Origin: Emydura subglobosa
Lineage: Eukaryota > Chordata > Testudines > Chelidae
Length of the DNA: 64,000 nucleotides
Direction of reading: 5' to 3'
Assembly: GCA_007922225.1 (NCBI GenBank)
Contig: ML679954.1
Coordinates: forward strand, 20,140,912 to 20,204,911
Under the pieces are notes generated by a model. It ran no database searches and was not told the origin of the DNA. It saw nothing but the letters and a program-made list of their open reading frames with translations. Shown here one piece after another: positions 46,523 through 59,700 of this stretch; the stretch's first letter is position 1; the number at the start of each line of letters is the position of its first letter. The position numbers were made by a program, and so were the translations under genes.

Positions 46523-47721
46523 CCTTCCCCCCTCACCAAGAAAATCCTAGGTCAAGTCTACTTTCATGACCAACACAATATCAGTCTCCAGCACCATCAT
46601 ATTACTCGACTAAAGTAATATATTAACACACATTTTCAGTTTAACAACATTGTCAGCCTGAATGCACAGATCAGAAAATTGAAAATCACACTGAACACAC
46701 AATCTGAACTCTCAATATACAGAGTGTGGTGTGTGCTTCAATAACAACTGTTTTTGTGTAGCTGATCTGACTATTTGGAAGTCACAGTGTAAATGGTGGA
46801 GGGAGTGGCCTCTCCGTAGTGTTATCTGAGTCTAGGCTACCATTCTATACCCAGTTAGGGATTGTTGGTTGGGTTAATTTGTTTGAAAAGTGCAATTCTT
46901 GAAACAGGGCATGCAAAAAAAATTTTCTGAGAATTTGGATGAAAGATGCTTTACCTCCCACTTAGTAAAAAATTCCATTTGTTTTGGATTTCCTCACAGT
47001 GTCTTATACTATTTTGGTCTGAATGCTCTCAGCAGCAGGGTGGAGGAGGAGGGTGAGGATGAGGACTGGGAAGGCAAACCTCATGGAGAGGGCTGAAAAA
47101 GAAGGGAATGGAAAGGGGAACTTTCAGAAGTTTGGGTTGCTTTTAAATTTAATCTTAACCTAGAATTTCCTGGGAGTTTGATGCTTGTTTTATTTATAAC
47201 CAAAACATTCTTGTAGGATATTATCCTTAAAATACTGATATTTAATCTTAATTTTAACTCTATCTTAACTTTTTTTTCTGGAATATGCAGCTGTTTTTTT
47301 GTGTGTAAAATATTTGGAGCTCACTGACAATTTTGTATTCTTTCTTTGGTGTAAGGCATGTGATGATTATATGTTAAATGGTAAACTATAGCACTGGAAG
47401 GTCAGCATAAAGTTATATGATTTTTCAGTTCTCTGATGTGTGCATTGTTAAGCAGAAGGTGAACATATGAGAAAAGATCTGAGCATCTTGTTGAGTATCG
47501 TGATACTGGTGGGCTGTTGTTTGCGGACAGTATTGCCTTCACGTACGTTTTTACTTTCTATATCCTGTTTTGTTGTTGGGCGGAAAACACCTGAGCAACC
47601 TTATGTCTAAATTGTTAGAAATTTCTATGTGACTAGGAAACTGAGAATAGGGCATAAAACCTTTCATCACTAGATCATCAGTTTGACCCCAGGCCAGGTT
47701 GGAGTAACTGAATATTATTAA
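46523..47721. other. Intergenic, no recognised feature
   Basis: A purine-rich stretch at 47039-47125. Otherwise nothing recognised. Confidence 0.5.
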
Positions 47722-48080
47722 CTAGGTCTGGTTGAAAAAGGAGGGGAAAATGGGGGCAAATATTTTAAATAGTCATTTTCTTTCAGTATTTTTCGTGAGA
47801 AAATTGGTTTTACATTTTATTTTTTCTTCTCCTTTTCTCTCTGTGCATCCCTCCTCCCCTATTTTTTGCCAGTCAAAAAAGGGGGGGGGGGAGGAGGGCA
47901 GACTGGAGGGAAGGAAGAGCAAGAGGGATGAGGGGCTGGATAACTTGAAAAAAATCAGCTTTTGTTTTTCATTGACAAACCAAAACATTTCAAGTGAATT
48001 TGGTGAGTAAATGTCCATTTAATTTGAAAAGCCATTTTTCATCAAAAGATGTTTGACTGAAATGTTTTGACCGGTTCTAT
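47722..48080. mobile_element. TIR element of the 'gaccagctct' family
   Basis: The left end ctaggtctggttgaaaaagg is mirrored at the right by atgttttgaccggttctat. The interior holds T-rich and A-rich arms (for example the 'aaaaaaatcagctttt' segment also present at 27905-27925) and a G run of at least ten at 47880. The relative at 27690-28005 shares the end motif and that inner segment. Confidence 0.5.
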
Positions 48081-49480
48081 GGATGGCTGGTTGGCAGCCT
48101 TGTTATGAACAAAGGTGTAACCAACAACACTTTTGGAGTTTGGGGGGCTTATCTTCCCTCTTTCTGTTAACAGTCCCCGTTTCCCTCCCTCCTCTCTGCA
48201 CTGTAGGTCCTTGACCTCTATTTACTTCCTGATTAATTGTTTATCTTGCTAGATAGGTGAGTTGCTCTTGGCTCCTTCAGTGGCTCAATCAGCCTCTGCT
48301 CTGTGGGTGTTCACTTAGGTGAGTTCCCTGAAGACTGTGGTCTCTGTGCTCTGGGCCTGCATCACAAGGAGTGTTAGAAAAAGGTTATGGTCCAGCCTAC
48401 TGATGGGGCCCCATAGTGCAGGCAGGAGAGGTATAGAGTGAGCAGCAGGGAGCAGTGTACGATTTTTCTGTGGAAACGGACGTTGCCTTGAGTCCTCTCT
48501 TGACCCCTTGACTTAAAGAGCCTGACAAGGTAGATTTTTCAATGTCACTTTGACTGATGCAATAGCTCCCCCTGCAGGGAGGAGGCTGGTCTGCTTCCCA
48601 GCAGCTTGTTCTGCAGATGAGGATAAATCAGAATGCAAGTAGCAGCACCAGCCAGCTCTCTGTGACACCACACACTGGGGACTGAGCTGATTTCTGGTTG
48701 ATGTGTGCCTGTGTTATAGCAACTAAGAATACATTTGGTGCTTGTGTTGACACCATGTTTATCTGTCTTAGCAAACAGGCCATGGTTTAAACAAGAGATT
48801 TATATCATCCTATCCCTTGAACTGGTCCTCTAGATTAGTAGGGGGGTATATTGGCTGTTTATGGAAAATGTGTACTGATGCTATGTCTTTTATATAGGTT
48901 CTGTGAGTAACCAGAGGGCTTTAGTCCCCTGTGCTGTCAATCTGGCACACTCCACAAACACTGAAGTTTACTTTCAAACATGGGCAGCTGACACTGAATA
49001 CCATGCAACAAGACAGGTTTACACAAGATGAGGATCTGGCCTTGAATTTGGTAAGTGACTTATTGTGATCTCCTAATATGAAATATATTTTGAGAAATAC
49101 CTCCCTTGTCAATATATTTTTGGTGATACACTTTGCAAAGACTTACCTTACATTATTATCTAGAAAAGAGCAAAATATAGGTCACCTAGTGAAAGGATCC
49201 TTTAATTTAAAGATGGACAAAATTGCACTGGAAACTACATGGCATCATTTCATGGTAGCCACTTAAAGAAAATGATTCTTAGTACAGATTTCACTCTGAG
49301 ATGTTTTATAGAGAGGAATAATACAATATAATACAGTACAAAGAGATATGTTTTGAAGGGGTTTCTTAGTCTATTGATCATTTTGTTTTTGAAGTATTTG
49401 TTGTTGCTTTCAGTGCTATTTAAAGTTTCATCTATGTCTTCAGAGGGGAATTGACTCCCTTCACAAAGAGTAAAAAAGAA
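48081..49480. other. Intergenic, no recognised feature
   Basis: The 48100-48720 part is less AT-rich; I found no exon or family in it. Confidence 0.45.
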
Positions 49481-49830
49481 AATGGAAAAAAATCAGAGTA
49501 AAAGAGGAAAAATTGGAAAAAAATCAGCATGTGAAAGTCTCAGACACTGTTTCTAAGCTAAAAATATGTGGTATCATGAACTATGAGAATGAAGAGAAGA
49601 AAATCCAGGCTAGATGCAGTGTCTTTGAAAGACCAACATGCATCATGAACAATAAGCTTCTCAGGCTAAGAAGAAGGGTTTTGGCACCAATTTATTGACA
49701 CCGGTGGCATATGGTTCTAAAATATGGACACCCACAAAGATGATGGAACAAGAATTGAAGGTTTGACATTGAAGATAAGAAAGGTGTTTGGGAGACTCTT
49801 GGGAGACATGAAGCCAATAACATGAAGACT
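49481..49830 (+). mobile_element. RTE-like LINE fragment
   Basis: At 49695-49762 the frame reads LTPVAYGSKIWTPTKMMEQE, closely following the V-L-P-x-x-x-Y-G-S-E-T-W-T-L-T-K block of RTE-clade reverse transcriptases. Upstream, a frame 49513-49698 ends with LRLRRRVLAPIY, which would join it after one frameshift. Only this C-terminal piece remains. Sequence at about 49950-50150 may be a related piece in the other orientation, but that is weaker. Confidence 0.45.
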
Positions 49831-52800
49831 ATGAAGAAATTTAAGTAGCAATTGGCTGGCTACTTTGTAACTTTTCCTTACTTACTCCTTGGCTCCATAA
49901 GCCCTGGAGGTCTTTGGCTACTGACCATTTTCTGACAAGGGCATATTTTTCCCACTGATGGTAATTAATATTAAGAGCTCTTAGGTCTTGCTCAGTAGTA
50001 TCCCACCATCTTGTGCTTAGCTGGTCACCCTAAGGCTGTTCTTCCAAGACCTGCTTAGCCGGTCTGCCTTCCGTCATCCTAACTGCATGTCCTGCTCACT
50101 GGAGTCATTGAGATTTCACTGAATTTGCTATACTTGGTTCTCTGTAGATCTCCTGCAGTTGCCTATTAGATCTTGTTTGTTACATGTAATTTATGCTTAC
50201 AAGAGAATAGAGACCTATAGATTGAAGAGACTACACAGGCTACACAGGCTGCCAACTACATTACATTGCCATACTTACATGCTCATGCTTGGACAAAGAC
50301 AAGAACAATAATTTCTTATTGGTGCCTTCATCTTTCAGAGATTGGAAACATAAGATTCCTTTGTCCATCTGATTCAAATAGCTGGGGATGGAGGGTGTTT
50401 CAGCTGGATTTTTAATGTCTTGGCTGCTGAGAAGTTGAGAAGCATCATAAAAAACTGTTCACTTCTCTGAAGTAATGTGTAGATATAGAATGTCAGATTT
50501 GCCATTTGTGATATGGGTTTTTTCTTTATGCATAAAGCTGAATCTGAATTTCCACCATCTAAGAAACACTTCATATCTAGAAATCTAGAGGAAGGCTTAT
50601 TCAGCAGCTTTTCTTCAGCTATAAATTTACTCTCCACCCCTACTGCTTTGACTAGCCATGAGGTTTCAGTCTCTCTCTCTCTGTTGTAGTGCATAACAAA
50701 GCTTATCAGGAGTCTGGCTGTTAATACGTAGCATTGCATCGACATTCATTAATGCTGCATGTCAGATATTTGTGTTTAAATGTTTGCTTCATTTTTTTTT
50801 TTAAATTTCTGAAGTGCTTTCCTCCTACCAAAAGCTCATATTGCTAATCAGCGCTCTATGCTTCCAGCTTGCTAGAGATGAATGAAGCAGAACTAGATCA
50901 CTGTCCAGAGGGATTAGAATTAATGAGGACAGGACCCAGCCAGGAACCTTGTGCTCTGGTTGGAACAAAGGGCTTCTCCTGAATGCCTGCTGAAATTAGA
51001 AAATAAAGTTGTATGTTTTATGATGACTCGACTGTGCAGTATTTTTCAGGAACAATTTGTAATCCCCTCCCCCCAAAAGCATAATTAGTGAATAACCCCC
51101 CCCCCCCCCCAACCTTTTTTCATTAAGAACAGTGGCTCTAGTGTTTGTATCTAACTTTATTTTCTCTCTTCTCTGTGCATTCAAGGTAACTCTTTTGTTC
51201 CATTTTCAGCCCACACGCTGACACAGCTCTCTCCCTCTCTCTCTTTCCCTTTACATTGTTGTTTAAGCATGCTGTAAACTTATTCATTCCCTAAAGGCAA
51301 AAGCAGCTATCTGAGCAACACTTTGTCAGCATAATACATTTACAGAATGCATATTTATGAACCTTTGAGCTTTTATTGTTCCAGAGGGCAAATAAAAAAC
51401 ATGAAAAGTAGCAATATAGTGTTTCAAAAGTCCCTCAAGAAAAACAAAAGTAGCTGGAAATAAATTTAGTATTAAAAAAAAAAAAGTTCTTCTCTAGAAC
51501 ACAACCCCGAATTAGTACATATGAATTATTGGCTGGTTAGGACTTTTTCTCTTCTACCTATCTCAGCCAACACCATGCCAAGTTTTAGGAAATGTTAAAC
51601 TATTTATGTAGTTATAAACTTTGAAAAATAACATAATTTAAAGGGAGGATTAGACATATATGTTAATAATCCAGAGACTGTTAAAATAGTATATTGCATT
51701 GGATTATAATAAAGTGAATAAAGGTTTTAAATGGAAACAATTATCTTACTTACAAGTTGCAAAATCAGTTTTTAGCATGAAGTCTTCAGCTAAATTACTA
51801 CAGATAAAAGGGCTTGGAGAAAGTTTAAAAATATCTTTCAGCTATGATAATAATGATTATTATTTGAATTGACTATGGGATCCCAGTTAACTTTACATTG
51901 TATACCTTGATTCTTAAAATGAAAAGATTAGTGATCCATTAGTGCTGACAGTAAAACATAGCTAGCTAGCTAGCTGGGTTTGTATGTTTAGCCATGTTCA
52001 TTAGTCCAACTATAGTTAAAAGGACATTCCTCCAATGTTGCTCAAATACACAGCCAGGAAGTTTAAAAGCTAAGTGTTGTCCCCATGAATGAACTGTGAA
52101 TCGTATTTTAAAATGAGGGATGGTGTATGACTACTGGAGTCTTCACCCAAAGTTCTAACTGAACTGAGCCCAGTGATAGAATTCACACAATTCTGCACTT
52201 CCTTAAGTATTGCCAGAAACAGAACTCAAAAAAGATGCTGTTTGCAGCCTAAACAAAACTTAGAATAATAGCAATTAAGAATAGAAGATCCAACCTGGGG
52301 GAAAAAATTGAATAGGCTCCACTTGGGCAAAAATAGAACCACTCCAAATTTTCAGCCTTCCCGAAAACTGGAGCCAAAATGTTCTGCCATGGCCTCTTTC
52401 CTTTATGATCAGAGCTCCTCATTATGCATTCTGCAGCAGAAGCTTCAAATACATTTTAAATGGGAAGCTCAGCTGGACCAAGTCCCTATGGTTTCTTTTT
52501 CCCCAAGCCAGGGAAATAGATCAGAAGAGCTCACCTGTGGAGGGAGAAGCTGCTTAGTCTCCCACTGAATAGGAGAACTCATTGACGGAGGAAGTAGTAA
52601 ACTGCCTGTCCTCCCTTCCAGCAAGACTGACACCAAATATTATAGTTGGAAGTTGGGGGAAGTTGCGTGTGTCTCAGGGTCTATCATGGAAACTCCTTTT
52701 CTTTTCTTTTCTTTTGGACTGGGCTGGTGAGACATACAGCTAATTTCCCCCATTGTCTTCCCACATGCCCATTCCAAAGGTCAGAGTGGTACTGATAAAT

Positions 52801-53496
52801 TTTGGATGAACATCTACATTTGGAATGCCCTATTTGTTGTGAACTTAAACTCTACTCATTCTGAGGGATTTCCATTACAATGAGAGTTTTCATGAGAATG
52901 TCATGCCAAAGAGGTTGAGACAGTTCACTATGGGAGACATTCGATGTGTGCATAGGCTCCGCGCAATGCCTATGTACTACTTGAGCCCTCAAAACAAGAT
53001 TTAAGTGGGACTTGTGCTGGTACTCTGCACAAGAGTGAATTTCACCCTGTATATGTAGCTTTCTGGAATGCTTTCAGGTTCATTCATCACCACTGGCAAA
53101 GTTTTAAGCCGCAGTGGACTTTTCTGAGCTGACATTGACAGTGTAGAAATTGTGCACCCACAGCATGTTAACATTTTACACCATTTTCTGACAGACTGTA
53201 ATACTGGGTCATTAAATAGAAGAGTAACTTGAACATTTATGTTTAACAAAGCACTGCGTGTGGAAGATCACATAAGAGTTATTGCATGGTCAAATTCTCA
53301 CAGATTACAAAGCAGTGATTCAAAATAATGCAGAATGCAATTCAGCTTTTATTAAAACAGGATGGATACTTTAAAACGTTTTTTCACTGGATTCCCTCAT
53401 TGCAAATGTCAAAAATGATGTTACTTTCTAGCAAGATGGATGCCTCCAGCAGGTGGATCTGAAATGTCAATGTTTTTAAAAAAAAAAACCAAAAAA

Positions 53497-53513
53497 CCCC
53501 CCCCCCCCCCCCC
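53497..53513 (+). repeat. Poly(C) run of 17
   Basis: An uninterrupted C run preceded by A-rich sequence. A second run of 15 lies at 51096-51110. Lengths of such runs are error-prone in sequencing. Confidence 0.9.
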
Positions 53514-53849
53514 AATCCACATAACAGTTTGCTCATAGTCAGCATTGGTTATTACATGGTGAGTCTTCAGATTGCCAGTACTGGGCAGGTTTCTCTTAAC
53601 CTTGTGTCACTGTTTAAAGAGTGATATTTTTCAGGAATGTGTGACTTGGTCGTATAAATACGCTGTAAGCAGAACCTTGACATCCAAAGTGCCACTTTTC
53701 TTTTTGTCTTTTAACAAGCTCAGAAATACAGGGAATGACCGTGGTGCCCTAGCCAACACATTTCCTCACAATGAAGCAGGTTCTAACATCTAACCTTGTG
53801 TGCCAGCTATTGCAGAGTACATACAGTCGTTGGTTTTTTAGGGAATAAA

Positions 53850-53933
53850 GGGCCCAGTCCTGTGAGTGCCTTCAACTCCTTTTGGCTTCAAAAGGTGTTC
53901 AGCGTGCTCAACTCTTCGCAGGAGCGAGCCCTT
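53850..53933. repeat. Fold-back element, 'aatcctgca' family
   Basis: The left gggcccagtcctgtgagtgc is mirrored at the right by cttcgcaggagcgagccc. Short full copy of the family at 17832. Confidence 0.5.
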
Positions 53934-55229
53934 AGAATATATATCGTTGTAGTGGGAACAATTATGTCCCAATAAGATTCCTCACAGATTAGAAGTGAGA
54001 AGTCATGGAAGCTTAGAGAAGGAGGAAGAAAAGAAGTCTAGCATATGTGGGTTTGTATTAAGAGCACTGTTCCAGACCTGCTCAAGTCATTTTGATAGTA
54101 TAAGTAAACATGCCATAGCTGCCTCCTCTTTAAGACACTCTGCAGCACGAGGCTGATTTGTGCCTACAAGTTACATCCCTATGTTGGGGCTCTGTGATAG
54201 TGCGGTATCTCAGTGGAAGACTCTCCAGAGCTCATTGTGACTGAAGTAGATCCCGTGGCTCCCAGAGCTCTGGGTGCGCAGGGGCAAGCTCTGTCAGTGA
54301 CAGCAATGGTGGGAACACTACTGTAGGCAAGATGCTGTTGGCCACCAGTGTCTTAAACGCTCCTGTGGATAGGCCTGCTGTAATGTAGAGCTGGATGACA
54401 TGGTCTGCGATTTTCAAAGGAGCCTGAAAAAATTAGTTACCCAATTCCTGTTGAAATTCATACCCCCCTCAGGCTTCTTTGAAAATCCCAGACATCATGT
54501 TTAACTCGCCTTTGGCCGTCTGTAACTAAAGAAGTTTGAAAGAAGGAAACAACGAAGTGACAAAGATGACAAAGAAAGGGGAGAAAAAATGGAAACCGGA
54601 TCTGTGCTTATTATACAGCAAAAAAGAGATTGTATTTGCTTCCTTCATCTACAATAGAACCTGCTTCTCCATAGTTTGAGAGTATTTCTGAGTTAGAGGG
54701 CAAGCGTTGGTCTATTTTTGTTTTATTTCTGCATAGTTGGTGATTTTTGACTAAACTCTTCCTGGAGCAAGGTACGTGTTTTAATATAACCAAGTCAGTA
54801 GCTTTGCGCTTTACATGGTCATACTATGTATGTACCCAATGGACTCTGTAATTTTAATAATCATAGTCATCATTAGTGTTTTTAATATTTGTATGTTATG
54901 ATGAGACCAGGGATTGCATCTGTTTGGACATGTTCAAAGATTTAACAGGAGTTCCTATAGCATACGTGTAAAAGAAGTGTAATGCATAATATCCCCTGTG
55001 TATGCATGTTTATACACCCATTTCTTTTAAAAGCCACAGTATCATTCTGTCTGTTCTCTGTGTTCTTATACTGCCTCATCAGTGTGTAGTGGCTGAACAC
55101 CTTCCAATCATGCATTAAGTACTGTGATTAACACTGGCCACATGTGGCTTATTCTGGCTCTCATCCTCTGTGTAGTGTAGTGTTTTGTGTTTTTATGTAC
55201 ACACTCCTGTATGTTTGTTAGAGAAGGCG

Positions 55230-55520
55230 AGGTCAAAGCAAAGTGCCTCACACTTAGAGCAGGAGGTGGTGAGGTTTGTGATGGTCCTTAGCTCCTGTAG
55301 GAATCAGTTGCACAGTCTCAGACGAGTCCCCCTCAAAAGCTCTGTCTGAGGCAAGATGGAGCTTTACACTTCATGGTAGAAAGTTCTATTGTAGCTGAGG
55401 AGAAGAGTTCGTAACTGCAGTCCTCAGACCAGCACTTTAGATGATCTTTCAAATATTCTGGTCCTAGGCCACTGAGCACCTTGAATATAAGGTCCTATCT
55501 AAAGTATTCCTAGGGTGTCT
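55230..55520 (-). mobile_element. L2-like LINE reverse transcriptase fragment, antisense
   Basis: On the minus strand, from about 55487 down, the frame reads FKVLSGLGPEYLKDHL, the F-K-x-L-x-G-L-x-P-x-Y-L-x-D-x-L block that follows the W-L-P motif in L2/CR1-type RT. It continues with fragments such as ELFSSATIELSTMK. Truncated and decayed. Confidence 0.5.
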
Positions 55521-56589
55521 ATCACTCTAATGTGCAGGCACCAAGCAGTGTATTGATAAACAATATAGGTATTTATTAAACTTTTTAGAAATCTTTGGGA
55601 AATGCCTAAGCACATTAGCTCTGTCATGTCAATCGGCAGAACCTAATTTATGTAATTACTCAATCTCATGCTTTCATTCTCCATACTCTACTGTCATAAT
55701 TATTGTTAGGTCAAAATATATCATGCTTGCTTATATTTATTTTTATATGTATACAGTACATACTCATGACAACCTGTTTCGCCTCTTTTCATATTGCACT
55801 TATTTATTTACAGTCTTTCATGCAGAGATCATATATTATAAATCACAGGAACAGTGATAGGCATGACAGACCCTCTAATTCAGTGCTGAATGGTCTCTCA
55901 TGCATAACTTTCCTTTGATCAAACAACTCCAGCCAAGCAAGGTTAGGATGGAAAGAACATGCAGAAAATTAATAACAATGAGACAACAATATGAAATGTA
56001 GTTTAGAATAAATCTATAGATGCAACAACCTTTGCACTACAGCTATTTCCTTTTGAATAGACAATACAGATGCAGCCACCTCTATACTGTCTGTGCTACC
56101 AGTGGGATCTTTTGCATATTTATAATCTTACAATTTAACTGCCAGCGGCCAAGTGGACTCAGAAGTGGGCATTGACATAGTTCTATGCACACGTAAACAT
56201 TGCATGGAAACCCGAGGAGAGAGTTCTTTGTTAAGGATTAGTTTTGATGGCTCAATGGGTTTAAAATACTTATATACAAAGATATAACAACTCTCCTAGT
56301 GTCTGCTCCCCAAGGATACTGAAAGTGAAGCACATAAGGTGCAGGCAGTGTGTTCAGTTGTGGTGGAACATGTGAAAGAGACTAAAGGAGGACTGGGAGA
56401 TGACTGTTCTATAGAGGATTGTTGAAGCGCGATCCACAAAGTAATGCAGAATTGAGATTTCGGAAGAAACCAAGTACAGTCCTTCATATCATAAGGGGTT
56501 CTGGCAGGAATCTGGAAGAGTGGGCTCTAGGATCTAGTATATAAGAAATAATAGTAAGTCAGAGTACGATACCCTGCAATACCTTGTAA
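55521..56589. other. Intergenic, no recognised feature
   Basis: AT-rich with no supported feature. Confidence 0.5.
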
Positions 56590-56760
56590 TTTATTTATTT
56601 TTAAATGTAATATGTTTATTATGGTGGTGCCAAAGGCCAACTAACAATGGGGCCCCATTGTGCTAGGCACTGTACAGAATAGTGCACAGTCCCTGCCCCG
56701 AAGAGTTTACAAACTAAATAGACCAGACAGACAAAGGGTGGGAGAAGGAAGCATCAACAT
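56590..56760. repeat. Common amniote repeat ('gggccccattgtgctaggc' family)
   Basis: Contains ggccccattgtgctaggcac, then cagtccctgccccgaagag, then agacagacaaagggtggga, in the same order as the copy at 32870. Best preserved copy in the window. Confidence 0.65.
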
Positions 56761-59700
56761 CCCCCAATCTACTCCCATTCAATTCCCTTTTCTTCTGATA
56801 AATATTTTTCTTTGCCTCTGCCAACCTTATTTAACTATAAAGATACCGAGACATGATACTGCCAGATATGATAGTGAATCATCTTTAAATAGCACATCTA
56901 ATGCAAGCATTTTACATTAGGATTTATATAACAAGAACGTAATGTGATCATTTTTGTACTACAAAATTTCACCTCCTTTCATCACATCTCCTGAGCTACC
57001 CCGCACTATGAAATTTTGTAACCCCTTTGCAAATTTCACACATTCATGTTGTGTCAACAGGGAAACAGACATACAGCAGATCCACAGTTAGATAAAAACA
57101 GGAAAAGTTTTATTGAGGTGTGGTGACCTCCTGCCTAGCTCATGGCTGTCCAGAAGGAACTGTATGTTCTCTCTTACAGAGCCAGTGGGATGCACATGGA
57201 AGTTGCAGGGAGGTCAGAGGCTACAATGAGTACACTGCATACGGATAAACTTTCACTACAGTTCACGAGGTGCAAGTCTTTTTACTTATAATGAAAACTC
57301 ATGGCTATATCATTGTCTGAGATGACCTAGCTGGAACAGGCAGCCAATACATAGGGTTTCTTAGGCACTGTGGTTTTCAAAGTTTCTTTTTGAAAAATGA
57401 TTATACGGAAAGCTTTATTAATTTTTTTATTACAACAGTGTTATGTATCTTTAAATTACGTTTTGCCTCCGCTCTGATGGGCTGGCCTTAACCTCCAGCA
57501 GAGTTCAGATTCCTTTTCTTCTTGGTTCTCTCGCTATTCTGCTTGGCTTCAACTATTTGGTCCATCCCCTAACCAAACCAAGTGTTTTGGCCTCTGCTCG
57601 CTGAACCTTCATGCCTGCTGTTTAAGTGCAGCAACTTCTTTCCTCACTGCCCTCACTATACATTTGTGGTCACTTCCATCTGAGAGAATAACTTCAATGT
57701 GTGCTCTTATGCCTCCACTACCACCCCATATTAAGGTAAGGACATGATAGCTTCCTCAAGGATCTCCACTGCAATCTCATTTTTATATTGGGAGACAGTA
57801 GCTTCCTTTGCTACCACCCCGGTTTAGCACTGGGATACAGTACAAAGGGGTGATCATGTATTTAATACTGAGTTTTGTCTTATTTATTAATCCATTATTA
57901 TTATTTTATTTTTTTTTTGTATTACAATAACAATCAGGGCTAAGTGCTCCATTGTAATCTTTTATTTTGTCTATCTATCTTACCTAATCTAGCTGTTAAT
58001 ATTATGCTCAACTACTGTAGTATCTGAACAGTGCACAAACTCATAGAATATTGAAAGATGTCAGAGGCTTGTTATTGATTTTCTCCACCCCTCCAACACT
58101 GAAATGCTAAATGGGAAAAATGAGTTGAACAAGTCAGTGTTACATTTTGTCCTGAAGGTGTCATGAATCTGGGGTCATGCTGCTTTCCAACTAGAAAGTT
58201 CAGTCTCTCACACGCAAGGTTTACTCTTGGGTTGACAGTTCCATAGTAAAAGAAAAGAAAAGGAGGTTCTGGTCCTTCAGAATGAGGTGGTCTCTTGGAT
58301 AGTTTAGATCCAACTGTCTGATCTCTGTGAAATATGGACTGAAATCTTACATTTGAGTAAATAGTCAATAGGAAGACAGGGAAGTGAATGCAAGGCCAGC
58401 ATGATGTAGCTGTAAGGAAGGAGATATACTGCGAATTTTAGGAATTAATGCATAAACAGGAGCTGATCAGCGGCTCCCCATTTCCCTGATTCTTATATCC
58501 AAGGCTCTTATATAGCACGACTACATTGAATTGTCTATCCAATTTAATCAAGTGATATCATATTAATTTTTTTGCTGTTGTTTTGGAACTTATTAATAAG
58601 GCAAAGTTACAATATAACATTAACATACTTTGTATATTACTTGTTACTTATATTAGTTTTCATCATGTTAATTAATATTGGTGATTACTAATTGAAATGT
58701 TGACGATCTGGATTGTGTGTGCCAATGGGATTCTCTCCATAATCTTCAAGAGCATTTGGATCAGGCACCAAAACAGATGAGTGCCAGATATTTTCAAGTC
58801 TACCAAGAACATTTCGGCCAGTCAGTGGCTGCATTTGTGTTCCCCACCATGTGACCTATGGGAGACATTCAGTCATTTTGCAAGCCATTCTTCAGTTGTT
58901 CTGGCTGGAAGCACATCTCTGGTCTCCCTTCTGAAGAGACACAAAGATGATGAGAATCTCACTGTTTCTGTGAGTTATAAAATAATCAGCGTTAGGAATC
59001 ATATCTTAGTTGTTTTCATGATTTTGGACCAGGCTGAGATTGGGCAGGCTCTCTCGGCCTCTACTGCTGGCTGCAGTACTACAGCAGGGGTTGTGTGTTG
59101 TGACAACATTAGAAAGATTCCCCCCAAGAAGACACATTCGATTTAGAGCCACCCAGAACTGCCTGAATCTTTTTGCCTTGACTATCTTGTGAGGCTTTTT
59201 GCCTTTTCTCCTCCATACACCGTGATTCATGCTATTTCCCTGTTATTTTTTTCTGAATAAGATCAAATGTTTCCCCCAAAGTGGATCTTTTGAAATCAGT
59301 ATCATCTGGATTTCTGCCCATTTATCTAGCCCTAGTCATACGATATCTTTTCTTTGGCAGGCTAGAAAAACTTCCTTTTCATTCATAAATTGAACATAAT
59401 GGATACGCAGATAGTTAAGTCAGTTCTCACCCTAGATTTTTGTGGCTTTCTTTGGTATTTGGCTTAGTAATGGATTAAAGCTAGCCAGCAACTATACACC
59501 GAGTAATAAAGTTGTATTCATTGGATGGGATGGCTCCATTTTCTGGCAGTTGGAGACTTTTTTTTGCTCTTCAGGGTTATGAGAGCATGCTATGGAATGT
59601 TCAGTAATACATACTTGCATATGGATTTCAGATGCAGTCAATGGAGAACATGACCTCATTTGAACCCCAGGAGGTAAAAGTATGCTTAATGATGGCTTGA

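Larger units (their letters stand above)
49831..55229. other. Long intergenic stretch, mostly unassigned
   Basis: It holds C runs at 51096-51110 (15 bases) and 53497-53513 (17 bases), a short GCTA run at about 51960-51975, a fold-back copy at 53850 and another fragment at 54408-54495 (cgattttcaaaggagcctga mirrored by aggcttctttgaaaatccca). No exon of a neighbouring gene was recognised on either strand. Open frames here are short and featureless. Confidence 0.45.

Noticed and set aside
58072..58368. Minus-strand frame with a Cys-containing segment that at first glance looked immunoglobulin-like
   Set aside because: No Trp/Cys spacing of an Ig fold, no splice sites at the edges, and no match to PTPRC-type or other receptor exons.
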